Positions 1-7,539 of a stretch of DNA of 64,000 nt are shown here, piece after piece. The DNA is taken from NCBI GenBank assembly GCA_020637215.1, contig JACJWI010000003.1, positions 248,001-312,000 of the forward strand. Direction: 5' to 3'. The notes beneath the pieces were generated by a model. It worked only from the letters and a program-made list of their open reading frames with translations, was not told where the DNA came from and searched no databases. The stretch comes from Microthrixaceae bacterium (GTDB lineage: Bacteria > Actinomycetota > Acidimicrobiia > Acidimicrobiales > Microtrichaceae). Numbering within the stretch: the stretch's first letter is position 1; every line of letters begins with the position of its first letter. A program made the translations under genes and the position numbers.

Positions 1-1044
1 GACGTCGCCGTCGGTGCGGTGGTTCAGCAGCCGGACCATCTCCTCGATCACCAGGCGGCAGTCGCCGACGATCGGCACGTCGGGGCGACGCACCTTTCCG
101 AGCTCGGCCGGGTCGATGTCGACGTGGATGATCCGTGCGTCGGGGGCGAAGGCGTCGACCTTGCCGGTGACGCGGTCGTCGAAGCGGCTGCCGAGAGCGA
201 TGAGCAGGTCGGCGCGCTGCATGGCGGTGACCGCGGTGTAGTTGCCGTGCATGCCGGGCATGCCCAGGCACAGCGGGTGGTCGTCGGGGAACGCGCCCCG
301 GGCCATCAGGGTGGTGACCACCGGGATGTCGGTCATCTCGGCCAGCTCACGGAGCACCTCGGCTGCCCGGGCACCGAGGATTCCGCCGCCGGCGTAGATG
401 ACCGGCCGCTGCGCGCCCAGGATCAGCTCGACCGCCTCCTTGATCTTGCGGGGGTGACCCTTGGTGGTCGGCTTGTAGCCGGGCAGGCTCGACGCGACAT
501 CCGCGTCGGAGGGCCAGTCCCAGTCCATGGCCGACGCCGGGTTCTTGGGATCGACGATGTCCTTGGGGATGTCGACGAGCACCGGGCCGGGCCGGCCGGT
601 CGTGGCGATGTGGAACGCCTGGCGGATGGCCAGGGGGATGTCCTCGGGCCGGGTGACCAGCTCGTTGTGCTTGGTGATCGACCGGGTGATGCCGACGATG
701 TCGCACTCCTGGAAGGCGTCGGTGCCGATCGCCGGGCGGGGGACCTGGCCGGTGATGACGACCATGGGGACCGAGTCCATGAACGCGTCGCAGATCGGCG
801 TGACGATGTTGGTGGCGCCGGGACCCGAGGTCACCATGGCCACGCCGGGTCGGCCGGTGGCGTGCGCGTACCCCTCGGCCATGTGACCAGCGCCCTGCTC
901 GTGGCGCACGAGCACGTGACGGATCGGGCTGTCGAGGATCGGGTCGTACACCGGCAGGATCGCCCCGCCGGGAAGACCGAAGATCACCTCGACGCCTTCG
1001 AGCTCGAGGGCCTTGATGAGGGCGGATCCGCCGTTGGTGTTCAT
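1..1044 (-). CDS. ilvB: Acetolactate synthase large subunit, 3' end outside window
   Basis: Joins two pyruvates, or pyruvate and 2-oxobutyrate, in the first common step of valine, leucine and isoleucine synthesis; ThDP- and FAD-dependent, normally paired with the regulatory subunit IlvN. The 348 visible codons start at ATG 1044 (MNTNGGSALIKALELEG). They contain the ThDP-activating glutamate in RHEQGAGHMAEGYA (Glu49), the PGATN loop, the TGQVP segment and the central FAD domain (IYAGGGIL, GSRFDDRVTGK). The frame is open to base 1, so roughly the last 40 percent, including the ThDP/Mg site, is missing. It lies behind a leader peptide and attenuator. Homology to the family is clear. Confidence 0.96.
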   Translation of the reverse strand, partial: MNTNGGSALIKALELEGVEVIFGLPGGAILPVYDPILDSPIRHVLVRHEQGAGHMAEGYAHATGRPGVAMVTSGPGATNIVTPICDAFMDSVPMVVITGQVPRPAIGTDAFQECDIVGITRSITKHNELVTRPEDIPLAIRQAFHIATTGRPGPVLVDIPKDIVDPKNPASAMDWDWPSDADVASSLPGYKPTTKGHPRKIKEAVELILGAQRPVIYAGGGILGARAAEVLRELAEMTDIPVVTTLMARGAFPDDHPLCLGMPGMHGNYTAVTAMQRADLLIALGSRFDDRVTGKVDAFAPDARIIHVDIDPAELGKVRRPDVPIVGDCRLVIEEMVRLLNHRTDGDV

Positions 1045-1127
1045 GCTGCTGGGTCCATCCGTGTGGAAGTCCGTGTCTGGGTCTGTCCTGGCTGCGGGTC
1101 TGTCCTGGCTGTGGGTCTGGCCTGAAA

Positions 1128-1183
1128 ACCGGAACGACCCCCCGAGGCGGGAGGTCGTGGCGCACGCGCGGCGGGGTCCCGGT
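1128..1183 (-). promoter_or_regulatory. Transcription attenuator of ilvB (alternative hairpins)
   Basis: Two mutually exclusive RNA structures follow the leader peptide. The antiterminator pairs 1173-1183 with 1128-1141 (11 bp, with a 3-nt bulge). The terminator hairpin at 1134-1158 reuses the same downstream strand. A short segment inside the Leu-Val codons (1207-1211) can pair with 1183-1187 and so release the terminator when the ribosome does not stall. This is the classical amino-acid attenuation layout. Structures were worked out by eye, without energy calculation. Confidence 0.6.
1134..1158 (-). terminator. Attenuator terminator hairpin upstream of ilvB
   Basis: In the minus-strand RNA ACGACCUCCC pairs with GGGGGGUCGU (10 bp including one U-G wobble) around a GCCUC loop, followed by UCCGGUUUUC, a weak U-tract. 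It lies between the leader peptide stop and the ilvB ATG, so readthrough rather than full termination decides ilvB expression. Confidence 0.6.
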
Positions 1184-1191
1184 CGTGACGC

Positions 1192-1239
1192 CTAGGTGAG
1201 TACCACCACGAGGCTGCGACGAGGGTCCGACTGCTGCAT
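1192..1239 (-). CDS. ilvB leader peptide (15 aa)
   Basis: A 15-codon reading frame, MQQSDPRRSLVVVLT and TAG, lies about 150 nt upstream of ilvB on the same strand. It has a run of five branched-chain codons (Leu-Val-Val-Val-Leu) near its end, as expected of a ribosome-stalling leader that senses charged Val/Leu tRNA. A CAGACT hexamer sits 7 nt before the ATG, so the leader mRNA may begin at or near this start codon. Similar Val/Leu-rich leaders precede ilvBN operons in other actinobacteria. The peptide is too short to score alone; the call rests on composition, position and the hairpins that follow. Confidence 0.72.
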   Translation of the reverse strand: MQQSDPRRSLVVVLT

Positions 1240-1300
1240 CCCCGCCAGTCTGCCGCGGCGCTCCCCCCTTCGCCAACCCCTTGCCCGACACCGACCGGGG

Positions 1301-1810
1301 TCAGGCGGGGCAGAGCCCGGTGACGGTCAGGTCGTCGGGGCCCGGAGCGCTGTCGTCGGCCACCGAGAGGATGCCGCCGAGGTCGAAGGTCCCGTCGGCC
1401 TGGATGTCGACCGAGCGGATCGCACCCTCCCGGTCCTCGCTCGACCCCCGGTAGGTCACGCTGCCCTGGCCTCCGGCCACCTTCACCGTCATCTGGTTGC
1501 CCGAGTCGTCGCGGGCGGTGAGCTCCATCGACGAGCTGTCGCCGCTGGTGCACGCCTCGATGGTCAGCGTGCGCTGCTCACCACCGATGGTCACCTGGAT
1601 GCGACCGTCGCCGACCTCCGCGCCCGACGAGGTGGTGGAGCTGGTCGACGTGGGTGCGGTCGACACCGTCGTCGAGCTGGCGGTGGTGGACGACGACGAG
1701 TCGGCCGAGTCGTCACCGCAACCGACCGCCACAATCGCCACGCCGGCCAGCACGGCCGCGAGCACGGCGAGCGGGCGACGGACCGGGTTGCGAGGTGAGC
1801 TGAGTGCCAT
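1301..1810 (-). CDS. Secreted lipoprotein, possibly LpqH-like
   Basis: 169 aa from ATG 1810; a TAGGGT hexamer sits 7 nt upstream. An N-terminal signal sequence (residues about 9-30, hydrophobic LAVLAAVLAGVAIVAV) ends in a lipobox, AVGC, so the mature protein should be lipidated and surface anchored. A Ser/Thr-rich linker follows, then a globular domain with two cysteines (EACTSG and GLCPA) that could form a disulfide. The overall plan (lipobox, linker, small beta-rich domain, paired Cys) recalls the LpqH/19-kDa lipoprotein family of mycobacteria, but I see no decisive motif. Function unknown. Confidence 0.75.
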   Translation of the reverse strand: MALSSPRNPVRRPLAVLAAVLAGVAIVAVGCGDDSADSSSSTTASSTTVSTAPTSTSSTTSSGAEVGDGRIQVTIGGEQRTLTIEACTSGDSSSMELTARDDSGNQMTVKVAGGQGSVTYRGSSEDREGAIRSVDIQADGTFDLGGILSVADDSAPGPDDLTVTGLCPA

Positions 1811-1857
1811 CACGGCGACCCTACATCCGACCTGGCATCGCATCCGGCGCGGCGTCC

Positions 1858-1885
1858 ATCAGGTGCTGTCGATCAGGTGCTGTCG
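1858..1885. repeat. 14-bp tandem duplication across the Nudix gene stop codon
   Basis: ATCAGGTGCTGTCG occurs twice head to tail (1858-1871, 1872-1885). The stop codon of the Nudix gene (1873-1875) lies at the junction, so the duplication repeats the end of the reading frame. Confidence 0.8.
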
Positions 1886-2409
1886 ATCAGGGGCCACACC
1901 AGGGCGACCGAGTCGGCCACGAACGAGCGTCGCCCGAGCAGTCTGCCCAGCTCATCGAGTGGGACCCACTCCGCAGCGACCACCTCGCCGTCGTCGAAGG
2001 TCACAGGGCCGTCCCAGCTCACCGTCCAGACCCGGGCGAGCTCCGACACGTCCGCGTCGTCGTAGGTGAGGTCCCCGCTCAGCGCCACCAGCTCGACGCC
2101 GACGACGCCGACCTCCTCGGCCAACTCGCGCGCCGCCGCGTCGTCCCAGGATTCTCCGGCCTGCACCACCCCGCCGACCGCCAGGTCCCATCGGTTCGGC
2201 CACATGTCCTTGTCGGGACTCCGTCGGTGCACGAGCACCTCTCCCCCGCTGTTGCGGACCACCACGAACGTGCACCGGTGACGGAGGCGCCCGGCGCGCA
2301 TCTGCGACCGCCCGACGACGTCGAGGACCCGCCCGGACCGGTCCACCACCTCGACCCGCTCGTCGTCGCCTTCGACGAGCTCCTCACGCGGTCCGGTTCC
2401 GGTCACCAC
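1873..2409 (-). CDS. Nudix hydrolase
   Basis: 178 aa. Hydrolyses a nucleoside diphosphate linked to another moiety; the substrate cannot be read from the sequence. The Nudix box is complete at residues 80-102: GG, then GESWDD, AARELAEEVG, matching GX5EX7REUXEEXGU. The upstream region (HRCTFVVVRN, LVHRRSPDKDMWPNRWDLAVGG) is typical of the YfcD/IPP-isomerase-like subgroup. Starts GTG 2409 (next codon also GTG). It is divergent from the nucleotidyltransferase at 2433 with only 23 bases between them; its -10 TACCGT lies 7 nt upstream. Confidence 0.9.
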   Translation of the reverse strand: MVTGTGPREELVEGDDERVEVVDRSGRVLDVVGRSQMRAGRLRHRCTFVVVRNSGGEVLVHRRSPDKDMWPNRWDLAVGGVVQAGESWDDAAARELAEEVGVVGVELVALSGDLTYDDADVSELARVWTVSWDGPVTFDDGEVVAAEWVPLDELGRLLGRRSFVADSVALVWPLIDST

Positions 2410-2416
2410 CTCGGCG

Positions 2417-2426
2417 ACGGTACCGT
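2417..2426. promoter_or_regulatory. Shared bidirectional -10 palindrome
   Basis: ACGGTACCGT is self-complementary, so a TACCGT -10 hexamer reads on both strands. It lies 6 nt before GTG 2433 (plus) and 7 nt before GTG 2409 (minus). Both genes would be transcribed leaderless from overlapping -10 boxes. Confidence 0.6.
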
Positions 2427-2432
2427 CCGGAC

Positions 2433-2942
2433 GTGGCCATCGGCGTGTACCCCGGCTCCTTCGATCCGCTCACGATCGCCCACCTCGCGGTGGCCGACGC
2501 CGCGTTCGACACGCTCGGCCTCGACCGGCTCGACCTGGCGATCTCGTACGCCGCTCTCGGCAAGGAGCACCTCGACGACGCCTCGGTGCAGCGGCGGCTC
2601 GACGGCATCCGCGACGCCACGGCGGACCGACCCTGGCTGGAGGTCGTCGTCGTGCGGGCGCGGCTCATCGTCGACATCGCCGACGGCTACGACGTGGTGG
2701 TCATGGGTGCCGACAAGTGGAGCCAGGTGATCGATCCTCTCTGGTACGACGACGAGGACGCCCGGGACGCCGCGCTGGCCCGTCTGCCGCGGGTCGCGGT
2801 GGCGCCCCGGGCCGGCCATCGGGTGCCGCCGGAGCTGGAGTTGGCGGTGCCGGAGGGCCTGGAGCACGTGTCGGCCAGCGCGGTGCGCGCCGGTCGGACC
2901 GGATGGGCGGCGCCGGCAGCAGTGGAGAGGAGCCACCGATGA
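2433..2942 (+). CDS. Cytidylyltransferase-like nucleotidyltransferase (NadD/CoaD fold)
   Basis: 169 aa from GTG 2433. It opens MAIGVYPGSFDPLTIAHL, the nucleotide-binding loop of the HxGH superfamily; the motif here is TIAH, close to the TNGH of CoaD. A later VVMGADKWSQV resembles NadD. The ISSTxxR signature is not visible, and the C-terminus ends ASAVRAGRTGWAA, which may be a diverged version of it. The substrate is therefore uncertain; housekeeping NadD or CoaD is not assured. The next gene overlaps its stop by 3 nt. Confidence 0.85.
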   Translation: MAIGVYPGSFDPLTIAHLAVADAAFDTLGLDRLDLAISYAALGKEHLDDASVQRRLDGIRDATADRPWLEVVVVRARLIVDIADGYDVVVMGADKWSQVIDPLWYDDEDARDAALARLPRVAVAPRAGHRVPPELELAVPEGLEHVSASAVRAGRTGWAAPAAVERSHR

Positions 2943-3076
2943 GCGGCTGGTGGGCGGCGATCGGGGTCGGGGCGCTCCTGGCCGTGGTGGCCGTGCGCGA
3001 GGTGCTGCGCTGGCGGGGCGGCCGCTGGTTCGGGGGGATGCGCTCCGGCAGTCGCCCCGACGACGAGGAGAGCTAG
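2939..3076 (+). CDS. Small single-pass membrane protein (45 aa)
   Basis: Short frame starting at ATG 2939 inside the stop region of the nucleotidyltransferase (ATGA overlap), with a good ribosome site, GGAGAGGAGCC, just upstream. It has one predicted membrane helix (WWAAIGVGALLAVVAVREVL, residues 4-23) and a charged Arg/Gly/Ser-rich tail. The overlap suggests translational coupling. No family recognised; function unknown. Confidence 0.6.
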   Translation: MSGWWAAIGVGALLAVVAVREVLRWRGGRWFGGMRSGSRPDDEES

Positions 3077-3100
3077 GCCCGGCCCGGGCTCACGTCGCGC

Positions 3101-4969
3101 TCAGTCGGGCCGGTGGGTCGGCGCCATCTGGCTGAGGTCGCGCACCGCGCCCCGGGCCGCCGAGGTCGTGAACGCCGCGTAGACCTGCAACGCCGTCGAC
3201 ACCGTGCGGTCCCGGCTGTGGGGTGTCCACGCCGCGTCGCCCCGCTCGTGCTCGGCCTCGTGACGCCGGGCCAGCTCGGCGTCGTCGACGTCGAGGTGGA
3301 TGCTGCGGGCCGGGATGTCGATGCGGATCGGGTCGCCGGTGCGGACCAGGCCGATGAGGCCGCCCTCGGCCGCCTCGGGTGAGACGTGGCCGATCGACAG
3401 TCCGGACGTGCCCCCGGAGAAGCGGCCGTCGGTGAGCAGGGCGCACTCCATCCCCAGCCCCCGGCTCTTGAGGTAGCTCGTCGGGTACAGCATCTCCTGC
3501 ATGCCCGGACCGCCCCTCGGGCCCTCGTAGCGGATGACGACGACGTCGCCGGCGACGACCTCGCCGCCGAGGATGGCCGCCACCGCCGCGTCCTGGCTCT
3601 CGTAGACCCGGGCGGTGCCGTCGAAGTGCCAGATCTCCTCGGCCACACCCGCGGTCTTGACGATGCAGCCGTCGGTGGCGATGTTGCCGAACAGCACGGC
3701 GAGCCCGCCCTCGGCGGAGTAGGCGTGCTCGACGTCACGGATGCAGCCCTCGGCACGGTCCAGGTCCAGGCTCGGCCAGCGCGTCGACTGGCTGAACGCG
3801 GTCTGGGTGGGGATGCCGGCGGGGCCGGCCGACCAGAACGTGCGGGCCTCGTCGGTGCAGGTCGGACGGGCGACGTCCCAGCGGTCGAGGGCGTCGGCCA
3901 TGGTCGGCGAGTGCACCGTCGGCGCGGCGGCGTCGATCAGTCCGGCCCGGTCGAGCTCGCCGAGGATGGCGGGGATGCCTCCGGCGCGGTGGCAGTCCTC
4001 GACGTGGAAGAAGTCCGACATCGGGGCGAGCTTGCAGATGTTGGGCATCCGCCGGCTCAGCGCGTCGATGTCGGCCATGGTGAAGGGGACCTCGCCCTCC
4101 TGGGCGGCGGCGAGCAGGTGCAGGACGGTGTTGGTGCTGCCGCCCATGGCGATGTCGAGCGACATGGCGTTGGTGAACGCCCGGAGGTCAGCGATCGACC
4201 GGGGCAGCACCGAGTCGTCGTCGCAGTCGTAGTACCGGCGGGCGAGCTCGACGACGAGCCGCCCGGACTCGAGGAACAGCTGCTCGCGGTCGGAGTGGGT
4301 GGCGACCAGCGTGCCGTTGCCGGGCAGGCTGAGCCCGAGCGCCTCGGTCAGGCAGTTCATCGAGTTGGCGGTGAACATGCCCGAGCACGACCCGCAGGTC
4401 GGGCACGCCGAGCGTTCGATCTGGGCGACCTCGTCGTCGCTGACGCTGTCGTCGCCGGAGCTCAGGATGGCGGAGATCAGGTTGACCGGCACCTCCTCGC
4501 CGGCCAGCCGGGTCTTGCCCGCCTCCATCGGCCCGCCCGACACGAACACGGTCGGGATGTTCAGCCGCATGGCGGCCATGAGCATGCCGGGGGTGATCTT
4601 GTCGCAGTTGGAGATGCACACCAGCGCGTCCGCGCAGTGGGCGTTGACCATGTACTCGACCGAGTCCGCGATCAGGTCTCGACTCGGGAGGCTGTAGAGC
4701 ATGCCGGCGTGGCCCATGGCGATGCCGTCGTCGACCGCGATCGTGTTGAACTCCTTGGCCACGCCGCCGGCCTTGGTCACCTCGCCGGCCACGAGCTGGC
4801 CCATGTCCTTGAGGTGCACGTGGCCCGGCACGAACTGGGTGAACGAGTTGGCGATGGCGATGATCGGCTTGCCGAAGTCGTCGTCGGTCATCCCCGTCGC
4901 CCGCCACAGGGCGCGGGCGCCAGCCATGTTGCGGCCGTGGGTGGAGGTGTGGGATCGGTACTGGGGCAC
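3101..4969 (-). CDS. ilvD: Dihydroxy-acid dehydratase
   Basis: Dehydrates 2,3-dihydroxy-isovalerate and -methylvalerate to the 2-oxo acids, the third step of valine/isoleucine synthesis; an Fe-S enzyme. 622 aa, full length. Cluster ligands are seen in ISNCDKITPGM (about residue 120) and CPTCGSCSGMFTANSMNCL (about 190-210); GGSTNTVLHLLA and the C-terminal FSGGTSGLSIGHVSPEA are diagnostic. GTG 4969 is preceded by TAGCCT at 6 nt, so transcription is probably leaderless. It shares the pathway with ilvB at the window start but is a separate unit. Confidence 0.97.
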   Translation of the reverse strand: MPQYRSHTSTHGRNMAGARALWRATGMTDDDFGKPIIAIANSFTQFVPGHVHLKDMGQLVAGEVTKAGGVAKEFNTIAVDDGIAMGHAGMLYSLPSRDLIADSVEYMVNAHCADALVCISNCDKITPGMLMAAMRLNIPTVFVSGGPMEAGKTRLAGEEVPVNLISAILSSGDDSVSDDEVAQIERSACPTCGSCSGMFTANSMNCLTEALGLSLPGNGTLVATHSDREQLFLESGRLVVELARRYYDCDDDSVLPRSIADLRAFTNAMSLDIAMGGSTNTVLHLLAAAQEGEVPFTMADIDALSRRMPNICKLAPMSDFFHVEDCHRAGGIPAILGELDRAGLIDAAAPTVHSPTMADALDRWDVARPTCTDEARTFWSAGPAGIPTQTAFSQSTRWPSLDLDRAEGCIRDVEHAYSAEGGLAVLFGNIATDGCIVKTAGVAEEIWHFDGTARVYESQDAAVAAILGGEVVAGDVVVIRYEGPRGGPGMQEMLYPTSYLKSRGLGMECALLTDGRFSGGTSGLSIGHVSPEAAEGGLIGLVRTGDPIRIDIPARSIHLDVDDAELARRHEAEHERGDAAWTPHSRDRTVSTALQVYAAFTTSAARGAVRDLSQMAPTHRPD

Positions 4970-4975
4970 GTGGCG

Positions 4976-4981
4976 AGGCTA
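4976..4981 (-). promoter_or_regulatory. Leaderless -10 of ilvD
   Basis: TAGCCT on the minus strand, followed by 6 nt and the GTG start of ilvD; fits TANNNT with transcription starting at the start codon. Confidence 0.55.
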
Positions 4982-5016
4982 CTGCGGCACCTCTGCCCCA
5001 GCCCCCACCCCGCTCT

Positions 5017-5050
5017 CCCGCCCCACCCCCGTTCCCGCCCCACCCCCGTT
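5017..5050. repeat. 17-bp tandem duplication, G-quadruplex-capable on minus strand
   Basis: CCCGCCCCACCCCCGTT is present twice in tandem (5017-5033, 5034-5050); the second copy runs into the left arm of the palindrome at 5045. The minus strand reads as successive tracts GGGGG-T-GGGG-C-GGG, repeated, and similar G-tracts continue to about 5001. It lies just upstream of the predicted ilvD promoter. Confidence 0.8.
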
Positions 5051-5100
5051 CTGTTCGTTGGATCACAACTCCCGCGTTGTGATCCAACGAACAGAACGGG
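5045..5100. repeat. Dispersed 56-bp palindromic element, copy 1
   Basis: Perfect 25-bp inverted repeat: left arm 5045-5069 (begins CCCGTTCTG, ends CACAAC), loop TCCCGC 5070-5075, right arm 5076-5100. It lies between the 3' end of the ABC permease gene (stop at 5132) and the start of ilvD (4969). Flanking C-rich and G-rich tracts can lengthen the stem further. It could end transcription from the permease gene, although it has no U-tract. Copies 2 and 3 are at 10492 and 48480. Confidence 0.9.
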
Positions 5101-5131
5101 CAGGGGTGGGGATGCTGAGCGGGCCGGCCCC

Positions 5132-6754
5132 TCAGCGCGCCGGGGTGACGCGGGCGACGAGCTCGGCCTCGCGGCCCTCGATCAGCGACCCGGACAGCTT
5201 CAGGCACCCGAACAGGACCCCGACGCCGATGAGGGGGCTGCTCAGGGCGACCGCAGCGGTCAGCGCGGGCGACTGCGTCGAGGCCCACCACACCGCGACG
5301 GCCACCGGGGCCGACACCACGCCGAGAACGATCATGTCGGCGAGCAGCACCAGGCTGGCCAGGCACCCCTGACCGGCGTCTCCGGCCGCGAACGGGTTGG
5401 GGCTCTCGGGCACCGCGAACGGCGCCAACGTGGCCGACATCACCGACGCCCCGCTGGCGAGCAGCACCGACCCCATCGCCAGCAGCAGAGCCGCCGGAGC
5501 CCACTGCCACCCGCCGTGGAACGCGGCCAGGGCCAGCACCAGCAATCCGGCGAACGGCGCCATGACCGCGATCGAGGCGACCGCCTTGCCCCGGACCAGC
5601 ACCGGCCCGTCGGCCCCCGCCGCCACCTCCATCCACAGCGCGGGGCCGTCGAAGCCGAACGCGTTGGAGGACTCGAACAGCACCGCGAAGTGCAGCAGGC
5701 CGGCGGTCAGCACGATCCGACCGTCGGGGGATCCGCCGAGCATCGGGGCGACGACCAGCGCCCCCATCCCCAGCAGCAGCGCGACGACGGTGTTCACCGC
5801 CTCCCGGGGTGTGCGCATCTTGGTCCGCACCGTGCGGGCGCCGACCGCGGTGGCCCGTCCGGGAGGCAGCAACGCCAACACACCGGCGCGAACCCCGACG
5901 GTGCCGGTTCGCACCCGTCGGCCCTCGGTCCCCGGACGCACCGGGGCGGTCACGAGCTTCCCGGTCGTCACCCCGTGCAGCCACCACAAGAGCGGCAACC
6001 ACACGACTCCGAGCACGAGGTGCACCGCAGCACCGGCCGGGTCCGACGACGCCGTGGCCAACGCCCGGCCGAGCTGCCCCGGAGGGGTCCAGGCGAACAC
6101 CTCGGCCAGCCGCTCCCAACGGGCCCGGTCCCAGGTCTGGATGGCCTGCAGTCCGAGCTGCGCGGCGAACCACATCCCGACCGCAGCGAACGCGGCCAGC
6201 GTCTGCGCGACGTGTCGGGACCGCCCGTGGGCCAGCACCCCGAGCCCGTTCGCCGCAGTGCGGCTGGCGAGCAGGAGCGTCGCCCACCACGCCAGCACCG
6301 TGGCGGTGGCCACCACCCATCCCGCCACGGCTGACCCCGGAGCGAAGCCCAGGAGCAGGCCGACGCCCGACAGGCCGGCCAGGAGCGCCGGCGGCCCGAC
6401 CACAGCAGCCGCGAGCGCGGCCGATCCCAGCCGGTGTGCACCGATCGGCTCGGCGGCCAGGTAGCGGAGGTCGATCGTCGTCTCCACCCCTGCCGCGGCG
6501 GACAGCAGGGCGATCCCGGCCACGATCACCGGCAGCGCGATGACGACGACCAGGTCCCCGTGGGCGATCGACTGTCCGATGCCCGCGAAGGCGGCCAGAC
6601 CGAACAGACCGAGCGCCACCGACGCCAGCAGCGACACGATGGTCTGGACCCGCAGCTGCATCCGCCCGCGCAGGCCGTTGAGCAGCAGGTTCCACTTGAG
6701 CGACATCAGGCTCCGACACGCCCGGCCGAGCGTCACCTCCCCCGCTGCGGTCAC
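5132..6754 (-). CDS. ABC transporter permease
   Basis: 540 aa multi-pass membrane protein with about ten to twelve hydrophobic segments (for example VSLLASVALGLFGLAAFAGI, LVVVIALPVIVAGIALLSAA). It starts at GTG 6754 inside the stop of the ATPase gene (4-nt overlap), so it is the membrane partner of that ATPase. The N-terminal SLMSLKWNLLLNGLRG and large size fit the ABC-2-like permeases in which one long chain forms the channel. Substrate unknown. The palindromic element follows its 3' end. Confidence 0.85.
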   Translation of the reverse strand: MTAAGEVTLGRACRSLMSLKWNLLLNGLRGRMQLRVQTIVSLLASVALGLFGLAAFAGIGQSIAHGDLVVVIALPVIVAGIALLSAAAGVETTIDLRYLAAEPIGAHRLGSAALAAAVVGPPALLAGLSGVGLLLGFAPGSAVAGWVVATATVLAWWATLLLASRTAANGLGVLAHGRSRHVAQTLAAFAAVGMWFAAQLGLQAIQTWDRARWERLAEVFAWTPPGQLGRALATASSDPAGAAVHLVLGVVWLPLLWWLHGVTTGKLVTAPVRPGTEGRRVRTGTVGVRAGVLALLPPGRATAVGARTVRTKMRTPREAVNTVVALLLGMGALVVAPMLGGSPDGRIVLTAGLLHFAVLFESSNAFGFDGPALWMEVAAGADGPVLVRGKAVASIAVMAPFAGLLVLALAAFHGGWQWAPAALLLAMGSVLLASGASVMSATLAPFAVPESPNPFAAGDAGQGCLASLVLLADMIVLGVVSAPVAVAVWWASTQSPALTAAVALSSPLIGVGVLFGCLKLSGSLIEGREAELVARVTPAR

Positions 6755-7539
6755 CTCGGACGGTCCAGCCAGGCCAGCTCGTCGCTGCCGACAGGTGAGG
6801 CCCCGACCATCTCGATGAACGCGTCCTCGAGCCGACGGCCGGACCGGACCGAATCGATCGGACCCGCGGCCAGGAGCCGACCGAGCGACATCACCGCTAC
6901 GTGGTCGCAGAACCGCTCGACCAGATCCATGACGTGGCTCGAGAACACCACGGTCCCGCCCGCGGCTCGGTAGCGGTCGAGCAGTCCCCGGATGGTGACC
7001 GCGGACACCGGGTCGACGCCCTCGAACGGTTCGTCGAGCAGCAGCACGGCCGGTCGGTGCACAAGCGCGGCGGCCAGCGACGTCTTCTTGCGCATGCCGT
7101 GGCTGTAGCTGCCGACCAGCTCGGTCGACGCCTCAGTGAGCCCCAGCACCGCCAGCAGCTCGTCGCTGCGCCGCCTCACCTCGTCGCGGTCCATGCCGCG
7201 CAGCTCGCCCAGGTGGCCGAGCAGCTCCCTGGCGGTCAGCCGATCGAACAGGTGGAGCGGATCGGGCACGACGCCGAGAAGCCGGCGGACCGCCACCGGC
7301 TCGGCCCAGGTGTCGTGGCCCGCGATCCAGACCTGACCCCGATCGGGCCGCTGCAGACCCGACGCCATGCGCAGAGTGGTGGTCTTGCCCGAGCCGTTGG
7401 GCCCGACCAGTCCGAAGAAGCTCCCGACGGGGACGTCGAGGTCGATCGACTCGACGGCGTGGCGGTTCCCGAAGTCCTTGCCGAGCCCCCGGGTCGCCAA
7501 CGCCGGCCAGCCCGGGACCGGTTCGGTCGTGCGCTCCAT
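6751..7539 (-). CDS. ABC transporter ATP-binding protein
   Basis: 262 aa from ATG 7539. Walker A GPNGSGKT (residues 46-53), signature region YSHGMRKK, Walker B AVLLLDEP followed by FEGVDP, and the switch histidine in FSSHVMD are all present. The variant signature SHGM and the ATPase-permease gene order fit ABC-2-type exporters. The gene starts within the stop of the upstream gene (TGATG) and overlaps the permease start by 4 nt, so the three genes form one coupled operon. A longer in-frame extension upstream of this ATG is only a shadow of that upstream gene. Confidence 0.95.
   Translation of the reverse strand: MERTTEPVPGWPALATRGLGKDFGNRHAVESIDLDVPVGSFFGLVGPNGSGKTTTLRMASGLQRPDRGQVWIAGHDTWAEPVAVRRLLGVVPDPLHLFDRLTARELLGHLGELRGMDRDEVRRRSDELLAVLGLTEASTELVGSYSHGMRKKTSLAAALVHRPAVLLLDEPFEGVDPVSAVTIRGLLDRYRAAGGTVVFSSHVMDLVERFCDHVAVMSLGRLLAAGPIDSVRSGRRLEDAFIEMVGASPVGSDELAWLDRPR

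Noticed and set aside
3079..3113. Hairpin CCGGCCCG / CGGGCCGG between the small membrane protein and ilvD
   Set aside because: The loop is 19 bases long and the stem only 8 bp in a GC-rich sequence; such pairing is expected by chance here.
3386..6334. Very long alternative frames (for example 982 codons on the plus strand)
   Set aside because: They run antisense to ilvD and the ABC permease, with Arg/Gly/His-rich composition typical of shadow frames in high-GC DNA.
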